A DNA stretch of 64,000 nt from Aphrocallistes beatrix. Its lineage: Eukaryota > Porifera > Hexactinellida > Sceptrulophora > Aphrocallistidae. The translations under genes were made by a program, and so were the position numbers. The DNA is taken from positions 7,103,524-7,167,523 of the forward strand of contig OY725488.1 of assembly GCA_963281255.1 (NCBI GenBank), written 5' to 3'. This document shows, one piece after another, positions 31,420 through 41,766 of the stretch. The notes beneath the pieces were generated by a model, which worked only from the letters and a program-made list of their open reading frames with translations, was not told the origin of the DNA and made no database searches. The stretch's first letter is position 1; each line of letters begins with the position of its first letter.

Positions 31420-32622
31420 ATGAAGAGCTTCTGGGTGGTCTGTGGCGAGAGAACTGGGGCGGCGGATATGGTCAGCGAAATTATACCTAAAACGAAGAAA
31501 ACCGTTACAGTTGAACTTGTCCAGGATTTGTTAGTTCCCCAGCCAATCAAGGCTCAAGTTCTGGTCTCAGTTAAAGCATGCTCACTCACACAAATCCCAC
31601 ACAAGCTCATGACACCACAGCCCGCCGGAGCTAGCCGGTTTCCTCTGGGATATGAAATATCAGCTGTCGTGCTGGAGACAGGCCCAGATGTCAGGAGGTT
31701 CAAGATCGGGGACGAAGTGGTCGGAATGCTGCATCCGGAATATGGCAGTGCTGGGTGCGCCACTCATCTTTTGATATCAGAAATATTCCTTGTCCTGAAA
31801 CCTGAGCACCTGTCACACACTGACTCTGCCTCTGTGCTGAGACCAGGTCTGCAAGCCTACACTGCGCTCTACGTGCTAGGACGGATGCAGAAAGATGATT
31901 CCGTCTTGATTTGTCAGGGGGCTTCACCTGCTGGATTACTCTGCATCCAACTAGCACACTCGTTGTGTTCTAAAATAATAACCACTGTCTCCAATGGAGA
32001 TGAGGGAGAGTATATTCAGAGCAAAGTTTCATTTCCAATCACGATAATCGACCTGAGCTCCCAGTCCCAAGCAGCAAACAATCTGTGTCTGAAGGAAACT
32101 GGAGGATTGGGAGTTAACCTCGTTGTTGACTTCGGAGTTAAGCTGGACGAGTCTCTCACACAACATATAAAGAACTCAGAATACATCGAGCAGAACAAGC
32201 GGACCTCATTAGGAATATTGGATGAGGAGCGCTCGTACCAGTTTACAGAGGAGTGCTATTCGCTGTCACAGTTCAGAACGGAAGCAGGCCTGACCAAGTA
32301 TCAGATCATGTCCTCGCTGTCTCTCGGAGGGAGATGGGTTACCTCACAGGACAATTTCCAGCTGGACCCACCGGACACGCACACTCTCTTCATGAAGGGA
32401 GCGTCCCTGTCATTTCTATTTCCAGACCTCCTGATCCTATCCGGCTCCAATCAGGGGAGATACCTCCACATCATGAACAACTTGATGGGGAAGCTTGAAG
32501 CTGACACAATCACACCTTCCAAGTATGACAAGTTAGAATTCGAAGCTCTCAACGGAGAAACCATTTTAAACTATTTCAACTGCGAAACGAATTCCAGGCT
32601 TATCATCTCTCTTGAACCATGA
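31420..32622 (+). CDS. CRYZL1: Quinone oxidoreductase-like protein 1
   Basis: An intronless 400-residue member of the medium-chain dehydrogenase/reductase superfamily. Blocks match human CRYZL1 in order: VKACSLTQI, GYEISAVVLETGPDV, GDEVVGML, RPGLQAYTALYVLG, DSVLICQGASPAGLLCIQLAHS (nucleotide-binding segment), ETGGLGVNLVVDFGV, GGRWVT..DNFQLDPPD.H.LFMKGASLSFL. CRYZL1 lacks the zinc ligands of alcohol dehydrogenases, and its substrate is not known. The length is about 50 residues above human (349), because of an insertion at about residues 245-290 and an extended N-terminus. Confidence 0.95.
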   Translation: MKSFWVVCGERTGAADMVSEIIPKTKKTVTVELVQDLLVPQPIKAQVLVSVKACSLTQIPHKLMTPQPAGASRFPLGYEISAVVLETGPDVRRFKIGDEVVGMLHPEYGSAGCATHLLISEIFLVLKPEHLSHTDSASVLRPGLQAYTALYVLGRMQKDDSVLICQGASPAGLLCIQLAHSLCSKIITTVSNGDEGEYIQSKVSFPITIIDLSSQSQAANNLCLKETGGLGVNLVVDFGVKLDESLTQHIKNSEYIEQNKRTSLGILDEERSYQFTEECYSLSQFRTEAGLTKYQIMSSLSLGGRWVTSQDNFQLDPPDTHTLFMKGASLSFLFPDLLILSGSNQGRYLHIMNNLMGKLEADTITPSKYDKLEFEALNGETILNYFNCETNSRLIISLEP

Positions 32623-33195
32623 ATCTTCTTCAGAAGGCGAGGTGGATATGCAAGTGAGTTAAATTGATGCCGGATTATAGTTCTGGAAGTTTTGTGAATA
32701 TTCTTATAGGCTTTCGATCGAGTCCTTATTTATTTTGTAATATGTCAGATAAATGTGTTGGTTCTATTTGTTCCATGTCTAATATGTCCGCATTTTTGCA
32801 TGGGCATATCCTTCCATTCTATAGTATCATGTCATTGACTGGTACCACTATGATAGCACTTAATCTGGTGTTTCTATTTCTGTTAGGTTATTGATCCTCG
32901 ATTTTGAGAATTTAATTGTCTGAAATCAATCTGACACCTGAGTTACTCATGCTAATCTAACTTCCAAAGAACGCATTTGGTTTCTATCGCCACTGTCCAA
33001 GCAGTATTTAATACTGTTAATATCCTCTCTGATATCATTAACTGTTTTGTGATTTCTGACGTTGCCCCTTCCTTATTGGATTTTTCCAGTATACCATAGT
33101 ATGATATCCAACTTCTAAAATCCCGGCTATTATTATGATTAAGTTCATTGAGGTAATCCCCAAGAAACTAAAGCAAGTTAATGAGATTTGTTTTA
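32623..33195. other. Intergenic, no feature seen
   Basis: The 3' flank of CRYZL1. A 76-residue hydrophobic frame at 32664-32894 has no protein-like pattern and is not called. Confidence 0.4.
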
Positions 33196-33708
33196 CGAGG
33201 GTCACTCGCTAAGTTTTGAGCCAGGAGTAGTTGCTTCCATTTGATTGTGTTGAAAATTCCTAGGATTATTCATCTACCTATTATTACTTGTATATTTGGC
33301 TTTGAGTTAGATTGGACAAGTTTCTAAAATATTATGCCACATATAATGGAGTGTCCTTGTGGACTCCGACACATTTGCAAGCCATTTCCTATGGAAATTT
33401 ATTTATTCTCTTTATGGAAAAATGATAGTTGGGAACAAACTTTTGATAATTCAATATTATCAATGATGCGATATATTCACAATCCGGGGGGATTCTACAA
33501 GTATGATTATCATATTTAAATTTCGTTTGCAAAACTTAAATAAATGTTCAAAGATATCTCAATTCAACACTTGTGGTTGTGTTTTCATAGATGCTAATAC
33601 AAAATACGTATCTTAGACAGTTTCTTCATTACAATATTTTAGAAACTTGTCCGATTGAAAAAAACGGAAGCAACTACTCCAGGCTCAAAACATATTGAGT
33701 GACCCTCG
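33196..33708. mobile_element. mariner-type MITE, 513 bp
   Basis: About 43-bp terminal inverted repeats: the left begins CGAGGGTCACTCGCTAAGTT and the right is its near-exact inverse ending GAGTGACCCTCG. TA lies on both sides (33194-33195 and 33709-33710). A second inverted pair, TGGACAAGTTTCTAAAATATT and its complement, lies inside (about 33313 and 33633). The (TA)CGAGGGT start is common among mariner-like elements. No transposase is encoded. Confidence 0.85.
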
Positions 33709-33710
33709 TA

Positions 33711-34074
33711 GTACTTGTAATTGGAGTGTATCAATGAAGAGAATTGAAAATACATTATTTAAAACACATGGGTATATCATACGTAAATGACCTTTTAAAG
33801 CTATTTTTATCATCTAGAGAGTTTAACCTCAGATTATCGTCTTCGTACCTTTTGTACATTCATAGGTATATTGTTGAGGCTATGAGACAAAGGCTATATA
33901 AGTTGTAGATAATATATCATATAAGTTATATAACATAGTATGCATATGTGTGAGTGGTTGAATTTCGTACGAATGCGAACCTTTGAGCGAAAGTAATCTA
34001 AAATTTTTCTGCACCTACCTAATTATCTTGCTTATCTCGCTGTTATTTGATTACATATAATAGCTTCACGAACA
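33711..34074. other. 5' flank of the PH-domain gene
   Basis: AT-rich non-coding DNA. No defined promoter motif seen. Confidence 0.4.
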
Positions 34075-35157
34075 ATGTCAATGAATAATCATCCGTTTCC
34101 ATCGCGTAAAAACACGTATTCAGTGTTCTACACGAATGAATCCAACCTAATGGGATCTGACTCAATTGATGATTCGTCCAAAACTCTCTCGCTTCCTGGG
34201 AAAAATAGACTTGGAGAGATAAAAAAGCACCACTCTGTTGATGTTCATTATGAGTCACTTGTTAAATTCGAGGGGTTTGTCCGGAAACGAATTGAACTTC
34301 TCACTGGAAAAAAGAGGCCGAAGGATACTAACTGGCATGTGCAATGGACAATAATATTCGGTACAAGTCTCCAGTTTTTTCGGGTTAAATATTTAAACAG
34401 TGCTGTAAGTGACGAGCAGCCTCTTCCGAACAAAAAGCCTCCTATTGAGGCGCTGGAGTTAGTTGGACAGATCTCACTCAGTGGTTGTCACGTAGGAGAA
34501 ACTCCGAAAGAGATCCGAGAACAAAAAGGAGCCATTAACAACAAAATAATGACACTAGCGCTGAGCGACGGTTCTCTCTACTTCCTTGAGCTCGCCAATC
34601 AATCGAATGTGTACAACTTTCTCAAAGCCATCAGAGGAGAGGGCGCAACCTCACCTAAGCTATCCCAAGAACTCGCTTTCGACCTAACGCCGTTAGCACT
34701 CGACCCCGAGACAGAAAATCTTCTCGAGCAAGTGCATGAAAGACGCTTAATGCTACAGCGTTTGGAAAAAATGGAAGAGATGTTCGTTGGGGCGCACATG
34801 GACCCTTCTCTCAAGCCTGAACTACAGTCCAGTGACATTGATATCCAGCGAGGGGCTGCCATCATTCTAGCCCCGTTTACAGCCACACTGACAGAGCCCT
34901 ACTACCTGATCCCGGGAGTTGAGAGCACACTGGTCACACCTCGAGATGAAGTGAAGGTGTATGGGATTATGGAGGATGGGCGGTGGCGCTGTGAGGTGGA
35001 AAAGGATGCACTTTACGCGTTCGATGAAAAAGATGGAAAAATGGCGACTCCTCAGAAAGATGAATTGTCTGGGAAGATTTATTTCCCACTGATTGGCTCT
35101 CTTCCGATGAGTGTCATAGCCACCTGTCGAATTATAACTTCTCTCCAAGAATTATGA
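34075..35157 (+). CDS. PH-domain protein, EFA6/IQSEC-like PH region without a Sec7 domain
   Basis: A single frame of 360 residues. Residues about 60-185 form a pleckstrin-homology-like fold: FEGFVRKRIELLTGKKR, WHVQWTIIFGTSLQFFRV, a long loop, then MTLALSDGSLYFLELANQSNVYNFLKAI ending in the C-terminal helix. The layout of the first strands resembles PH domains of PSD/EFA6-type Arf exchange factors. A charged coiled-coil stretch follows (about residues 210-245, LLEQVHERRLMLQRLEKMEEMF), then a beta-rich segment with a YGIMEDGRWRCEVEKD pattern that could be a small SH3-like barrel. No catalytic domain is seen. I do not recognise the specific orthologue. A membrane-phosphoinositide or adaptor role would be inference. 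Confidence 0.6.
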   Translation: MSMNNHPFPSRKNTYSVFYTNESNLMGSDSIDDSSKTLSLPGKNRLGEIKKHHSVDVHYESLVKFEGFVRKRIELLTGKKRPKDTNWHVQWTIIFGTSLQFFRVKYLNSAVSDEQPLPNKKPPIEALELVGQISLSGCHVGETPKEIREQKGAINNKIMTLALSDGSLYFLELANQSNVYNFLKAIRGEGATSPKLSQELAFDLTPLALDPETENLLEQVHERRLMLQRLEKMEEMFVGAHMDPSLKPELQSSDIDIQRGAAIILAPFTATLTEPYYLIPGVESTLVTPRDEVKVYGIMEDGRWRCEVEKDALYAFDEKDGKMATPQKDELSGKIYFPLIGSLPMSVIATCRIITSLQEL

Positions 35158-36478
35158 GAGATTGTCTTATAAAGTATGCACATTATTTTTGTATTTATTT
35201 ATGACATTCCCGTTTTGCATTTAATTTTTTACTTGGGGATATGGTGAAGAATATCACAAATAATTGTTTTACTTTTACCTTCATTTAATGAATAGTTTCT
35301 ACGATATTTTACTTATTCTGAGTCTGCTCTTCCAGAGAATTATCTATTGTACTATTGAAATTTAAGAATAAGTCATAGAAGATAAAACTATTGACTGTTG
35401 AGATACATAAGTAGTAAGTCAATCGTCAAAAAGAAGATTCCGATCTCGTTCCCAGCTGAAGGCTGCTACTGACTCTTTCCATAGGTAGTTTCTTCCTGGG
35501 ACAATTTGGTTACTGTGATGATAGACAGTTCAACCCGCATAAATGGGTAGATTGTGTATGCTCTAATCTTCGTCATTAATGCATATGTACATGTGTGGAT
35601 AAATGCAAACGTGTCCATATTAGCATGCTTTGAAACAATATTGAAAATTGTGCTGGTTTGATTGATTTACGATTTCTAATTTGCGTTATTTTATAATTTA
35701 ATCATCTTTTGTTATTCGATTTAGCAATCCCAATTATTTCATTAGAGCTCCTTTCTGCTAGAATAGATTTTCAGTATTTTTGATTGCGTTACACTAATTA
35801 AGAAGTTCCAAATCAACCTTTAACAGTTTATTAAACTGAATGTTTATATTCATTGCTGCTTCAGTTATTGATATTTAAATCAATTATAATAATCAGCTGC
35901 AATCACATGTTGAAGTCTTCCGGCAATATTAGTTCAATTGCATAATGCATGCCATTAATCCCTCCAATTCTGAGAGCTAAGTATGGAATACATTCACTGC
36001 CTGAATTATTTGTTTTAGTAACCAAAATATATTAGTTTTTGGCGTACTTTGTGCGAAATTAACCTAAATGTGATAGTTATTACAGGCTAACAAATATCAT
36101 TCAGCATATTTTTGAATCTAATTATATAATTTATTCATGATATTGACTTATCATTTTATTATTATACAAGCGCCCTTTGCACACTTGCGTAGCACGGCTG
36201 GTGACACTGCAATTCGTGTCTGCATGCTTTATATTGATTACAGTCGAAGTCTGTTTTTTGTCGCTAGGCCTCCGTAACCATTCTTTATTTTAGTAGTAGT
36301 AAATTCATTACAAAATAGGCGGGGATTATGTCAGTTATTTTTTCCTCCAGGCTATGAAATCAATTGGTCAAAATAACCCGACTTCAACTGTACTTTTTAA
36401 TAAACGATAAAAATATGCATCGCCGAAATTCAGAATAAATAAAAGGTGACAATAATGTCATAATATATGATGAGTAAG
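35158..36478. other. Gene-poor AT-rich DNA
   Basis: No gene visible. A degenerate copy of the dispersed GC motif lies at about 36168-36225 (CAAGCGCCCTTTGC...GCACGGCTGG...TTCGTGTCTGC). Confidence 0.45.
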
Positions 36479-36694
36479 CATACATGCCAACCTGAGCCAT
36501 GATAAGAGCGGGACTCAGCGTTGAATTTGGCGGGACATGGCGGGACGCAATAGAAATGTACTATACATTGAAATAAAAAAGCGGGACACAATGGGGAAAT
36601 TTCATGTAAAAGCGGGACACTCGTAAAAATTAGCTCAATAGAAGAGTGAAAAAAGCGGGACGTCCCGCCAAAAACGGGACAGTTGGCAAGTATG
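36479..36694. mobile_element. Short inverted-repeat transposon, 216 bp
   Basis: The left terminus CATACATGCCAAC and the right terminus GTTGGCAAGTATG are inverted repeats. The 6-bp AGTAAG is duplicated at both flanks (36473-36478 and 36695-36700). The interior repeats GCGGGAC about six times and has a GGACGTCCCGCC palindrome near the right end. No coding capacity. Confidence 0.75.
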
Positions 36695-36700
36695 AGTAAG

Positions 36701-37330
36701 CTCCAAATACTGGGACCCGAGCCACCGATTAGAGAGGTTCCATTGTTATGCACAAATATAAATCGAGTTTTAATGGTAAACGTAGATTAGTATATGCAAA
36801 TATTATCGATTGAAAAGGTAACTACATTTGAACTGAGCAGACTTCAGATTAGAAGTGAAGTGAAAGTGTGGTATAACAGTCTGCAGCTGCATTCGATTAA
36901 AATAACTATATCAAAAAGCTCCCCATCCTCCGTATAACCACTTACGAATCTTCTAGCGAGTTGCTCCCTGCACACACTTGCACCTGTTGTATCATTTTAG
37001 TGTTTCAATTTATGAAGTATCTACAAACGATTTAACATCTTAATTAAGCAAACCTTAAATAGGCCATAGAGTACAATATTTTTCCTTTGATTAATTATCC
37101 TACATCCTAACAATAGCATTCTAGAATCAGTTCATGAGACATGCTTAGTTACTGCGTTATGAGTGATAAGTCACGTTAATTCCCAACAAATTTAGATAAT
37201 TATCTACGTACACATATGCTCAACACGAATTGGTCATGTTAGATTGCTGTATGTTTACAGTTGGCAAACAACGCCTAATCCTTACTATTAAAACTCGATT
37301 ATTGTTTGTGTATATATATCTCTCTCTGTA
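36701..37330. other. Intergenic, no feature seen
   Basis: AT-rich DNA between the short transposon and the Helitron-like stretch. Confidence 0.4.
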
Positions 37331-37832
37331 ACGAATTGATTGAAGAAACTGCCCGGCACAGAAAGCTGATTTTTGGCATGTGGGAGTCTTTTGGCTATGG
37401 CTCCAGTAAGTTCTGAGCTCAGACGAAAATGTCGACTCATCATGGAATTATGACGTCATTGTCACATTTTTAAAAGTTAAGCAACACAGTTATTCGGGCA
37501 TAACTCAGCCATTATAGGAGATAGAAGGCTGAAATCTTAATAGAATCTGTATACTAACACGTCTCACATATGATGCAACTATCATCAAAAAATGATGACT
37601 CATCACTCTGTTATGACGTCATCATTACTCATCAAAATTTTAAAAATTGACATATTTGGTGTTTTTACGAGTGATATCGATTTTAAAACTAAGATGGACA
37701 TATTTAGAGATGATTTCTCCCTTATAATTAACCAATGTCACCTCCAGGCGACCGAAGGGAGCCTCCTGCGGACACGAAGTGTCCGCCAGCCGCGCAGCGC
37801 AAGCAAGCGAAGCGCGCTTGTTTATCATAAAT
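37331..37832. repeat. Possible non-autonomous Helitron-like unit ending in GC hairpins
   Basis: A stretch of moderate base composition with repeated ATGACGTCAT palindromes (37450-37460 and 37614-37623). It ends in a GC-rich block at 37741-37812 that contains the near-perfect hairpin GCGGACAC-gaa-GTGTCCGC and further short palindromes. The same block recurs, decayed, at three other places in the window. GC-rich 3' hairpins without target duplications suggest a Helitron, but I could not define a TC 5' end and CTRR 3' end, so the class is uncertain. Confidence 0.35.
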
Positions 37833-38057
37833 CTAAATGCATTTCTATTTAAAGACATAAAATGTCCCTTCATATACTTTTAGAAATATCGATGATAAAT
37901 AACGATAAAATTTTATGGTTTATGTTGAATTAATAAACTTTGCAAGCACAGGATTTATAATAACACAGTTTAGATGTGAATTTACATTGTGAGAATAATA
38001 AATACAGCGCTAGTTATCACTAATAATTATTATCAAAATTTCGATTGGGTAAGATTG

Positions 38058-39214
38058 TTAGGTCACATATTCTTCTCTTAAATTGTTTCCATGTTGTTTA
38101 TTCTCGTTTTCAGCGTTAAGGGCACAGCTTTCCTGCGAGCCTAAGAGAAGAGTTCTTCGTAGAGTTGGCAGTTCCATCTGTTTCTTCCATTTCATCCTTC
38201 TGTTTTGAAACCATGTTTTAACCTAAAGTTTGAAAATATCGAGATAAAACTACGAATCTCATTTGTATATGCACTGAACAAACTTCCATTTAATTAAAAT
38301 AAGATAAATGAATCGGTGATTCCTGACAATTAAATTTGGACATTAATTCTAAAAAAAGAATGCAATAAAATTTCTTAAATTGATTGCAATTTCATTTATA
38401 CTCAAAGAATTAAGATGCTGTACGAACCTGAATTTCCGTGAGTCCCAATTTATTAGCCAGTGCTAGTCTATCTGGAACTGTGAGATATTTTTTATCAATA
38501 AAACTCTCTTCGAGGCCTAATAGTTGATCGTCTGTGAATACTGTCCGCATTTTTCTCCGTCTTCCTCTACTAAGTTCGTCAGACATTTCATCTAAAATTT
38601 GCAAAAAAATAATCAAATAAACTTTTTTGGTTTGCATTTCTTATTTACTATTTTATTATCACTGCAAAATGAAATTTACCTGCAAAGTAGCATTCGTGGA
38701 AGGAAAGTGGATGGCGAATACTCGGATCGACGAGAGCAATTCCCCCAGAATAGCTGGGATCAAGTGGGACTGCCATATGTTGGTACTTGTTCGTGTCTCC
38801 ACATGTACACATCTGGTTCCTGTAGAGAAGTCTCTGCGGTTGAGTGCCAATGATAGGCAAATGCGAAGGGGGCAGTCCGAATCCAGGCAGGACCATCATG
38901 TTGTACGAGGGGGTAATAGGGGAGGATGCGGACGTCCAGAGGTGTCCATTCACAGATTGCTGGGTTTTCCCTGATTGGCGTGTTTCTTTCTTGTTTTCTA
39001 TAGATACGACATCGATGTCATCTCTGTCGACGTCGTGTTGTTGTCCAAGGATGCTATCGATAGTAAAACTGGACTTAAAGTGTTTGGTCGGGGAGCTTGG
39101 CATTGAATCCGATTTATCTGACTCTTCATTCGACGATAATTGTTGAGATAGAAAGTGAGACGGAATTGAGGACTGTAAGTATTGACGAAATCCTGAATTA
39201 CAATGTATGGACAT
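38058..39214 (-). CDS. Homeodomain transcription factor, BarH/Barx/Bsx-like (ANTP class)
   Basis: Three exons on the minus strand: 39214-38680, 38591-38428 and 38222-38058, with introns of 88 and 205 nt, giving 287 residues. Exon 1 encodes an Eh1 repressor motif, FTIDSILG (binds Groucho/TLE), at about residue 50. Exons 2 and 3 encode a complete homeodomain from RRRKMRTVFTDDQL to VKTWFQNRRMKWKKQ. The second intron falls between Gln44 and Val45 of the domain, a known homeobox intron site. RTVF at 5-8, the KYLTVPDR segment and the LGL...QVKTW helix are closest to Barx/Bsx/BarH types. The exact orthology group is unresolved. The product is expected to be a nuclear developmental regulator. It sits in an unusually gene-poor zone, as developmental regulators often do. 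Confidence 0.9.
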
Positions 39215-39830
39215 TTTGTATTATTTTACGAACAATTCAGATAATTCCTTCGCTATAACTTGTTTTATTTGGGAGTGTTGTAGTAGATCTTTATTTCAAT
39301 CCTATAACTGACTACTTTATTTATACAAACTCTACCAATACATTGATGGCTTGTCGTCACTCGATTCGTAGTATCCTAATCATGCGAAAGCTGATATCTA
39401 CTTGATGCCTCAGATTAGATTAGAATTACCCACTTCTAAGAAGCTATTTTAATAATTATCGTAATTGAATAAAGCCGTAATTTCTAGTGCAGATCCTTTT
39501 TATTTATGAATTACTGGTAATTACATTTATGCTGATCTCTCTCCCTGATTAACATTTTCCTTCTCACAGAGTTTACTCTGGCAAATTAACTGATGCAATG
39601 GATTTCTACTAACTCAGCGTAATCTCACTTGGAATATTTAAGTTATTGATTAATTACTTATTAGCAATTATTTCCTTAATAGAATTCTTTACATAGTCAA
39701 TCGTTTTTAAGAATACTCAAATCACGAGAGACAATTTTCTGCATAAAAATGATTTTATCCTCTTAAATTTCATGGTTCTTCAAAAAATAGCTTGGACATT
39801 ATTTTTATTAGATTTTTTATTAGCGATCAG

Positions 39831-39949
39831 AAATTTTCATTTGCTGAATTAAATAATTTTTTTGTCTCATTATGACAAGAATTTATATAATTTCTTGTCA
39901 TAATGAGACAAAATATTATAAATTATTTAATTCAACAAATGAAAAATTT
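39831..39949. repeat. Near-perfect AT-rich palindrome
   Basis: Two arms of about 55 bp face each other. The left contains CATTTGCTGAATTAAATAAT and TTTGTCTCATTATGACAAGAA. The right contains their reverse complements, TTCTTGTCATAATGAGACAAA and ATTATTTAATTCAACAAATG. A loop of only a few bases separates them. A transcript of this region would fold into a long hairpin. It is probably a short fold-back MITE. Confidence 0.8.
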
Positions 39950-40872
39950 TACTAGTTTCATTGGAAACTCCATTGAATATACACATTATTGTTCCGTATT
40001 AGCCATCTAGTATTTTTGGTGCGCTTCCTATACTATTATTTAGGAATTAAATACAAATTTATTTAGATAATAAACATTCTTTAAAATTTCGAAACCTACT
40101 ATCCATCTGCTATCATAGTGATCAGTATTTGACATTATGATTGGAACTGCCTCCATCACTATCTTAAGACACATGGTTTGCTCACTCTAAGCATGACTTT
40201 AGATAATATCTGGAGATTATTTACAGCCCAGATGGTGAGTATTACTATGAGAATTTATGACCTGTCTCTTTATCTTAAGAATAGTACATTCCATATAATT
40301 GATAAACTCGCATTAATTATTTAAACTACCTAAAATATTTGTAGAAAATGCAATTGCGGTAACTCCTTGCAGGTAATTTGCATGCTTAGATCAGTTATAT
40401 TGAGAAGCTGCATCTGCCCAATATCTGTTACAATGATTATGGACATGAGGCTGATTAATATACATGTAAATACATTATAGTGCTTTGGTAATGGCGATGC
40501 AAATTAATTAGTACTTAATCCTCTAAGAATTTGATATCTGCATTGTTGAGATTCCGTTGCAAAATTATTCCACTCTAGTTCTGCCCACACCAGATACCAG
40601 AGACCATCAAGAGCAAGGTGTTTATCACCTTTTTCATTATTTAGTACCTCGCATTAGTCACTTAGCTCCATTAAAATAATATCTTTATTGGATCATTATT
40701 AAAAAGATAAATCATTTAAATTTTATCTTTGGAATTTTATCAGTTAAACTGAATCTAAATTCAACAAAATATCAGTGTTACCTCCTACATTACACGAATC
40801 AATTATTTGGGAAAAAACAATAATTTAGCAATGAAAGACTTAGTTCATCCTATCCTACATTAATACTTGGGC

Positions 40873-41459
40873 ATTCAAAAATTCTCATCTCTATCTGTGT
40901 CCCAAAGAAGTGAAAATAGGATATTTTCGATTTTCCTTAGGGATCAATGAAAGGATAACTTATTAACTTAATTAATAAATAAATAATTAAGAACCAATGT
41001 GAAGAAGTAAACGGGAGGTGTTCAGTAGAATGCTCATAATGAAAAGATTCATGCCACTTTTAGTGGATTTATGGTCAATTTTCGCCACTTAAAAGGTGGG
41101 ACATAAATGGCAATAAACCACTTCAAACACGTAACACATTCCCCCAGCCTAAAACTAGAATACTTCAGAGAAGTCAATCTCTAGGTTATTTGATGGGTAG
41201 AATCCGATGGATGGATCAGTTTTAATCTAAATTTTCTCAGAACTGAAATACATCCAAGGGAACCCCAGAAATTACGTTCAAACGGACTACCCTAAACCGA
41301 TGTACATTTAATCGAGTGCAGGAACCACAATAATTGTCCTATCAAAATAATTAAATAGGCAAATTGGAAGCTGATCCCCTAAGGAATACAATGGACAAAT
41401 TGAAAATATCCTATTTTTACTTTTTTTGAGATACAAATGTGGGATGAAAACTTTTTGAA
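40873..41459. mobile_element. Inverted-repeat element, about 590 bp
   Basis: The left arm (about 40873-40945) and right arm (about 41385-41459) are imperfect inverted repeats sharing AAAATAGGATATTTTC. Flanking TTCTCATCTCTATCTGTGTC-like sequence lies at the left and its diverged inverse at the right. No reading frame is present inside, and the target duplication is unclear. Confidence 0.5.
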
Positions 41460-41766
41460 AGCCCTACGTAAATCCAGAACCCTAGCGTTTGTGGCATTAT
41501 TTTCTACAATGACCTAGAGTCCTAGATTATCCGGTGATATAACTTTGGTGATATAACTTGGGTAGTATTCACATCATATAATACTTTATTTTTAACAATA
41601 TTATTGGTATGGCTATATTAAATATGGGATATGCATTGCTAATCAGGGAAGTTGGAAATAAATTATATATAGGAATGAGAATCATAGTAAATGGTTCGTT
41701 TAGTTTATTCCTATGACACGAATTTAGTACTAAATTACCAGTATTAGTTATTAGTTTTGATATTAG

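Larger units (their letters stand above)
39215..41766. other. Long gene-free zone upstream of the homeobox gene
   Basis: 2.5 kb of AT-rich DNA without coding sequence. It contains a strong palindrome at 39831-39949 and an inverted-repeat unit at about 40873-41459, both listed separately. The remainder could hold cis-regulatory elements of the homeobox gene, but no recognisable motif clusters are claimed. Confidence 0.45.

Noticed and set aside
32664..32894. 76-residue hydrophobic frame after CRYZL1
   Set aside because: No helical or domain pattern beyond AT-rich hydrophobicity, and no splice sites or homology to support it.
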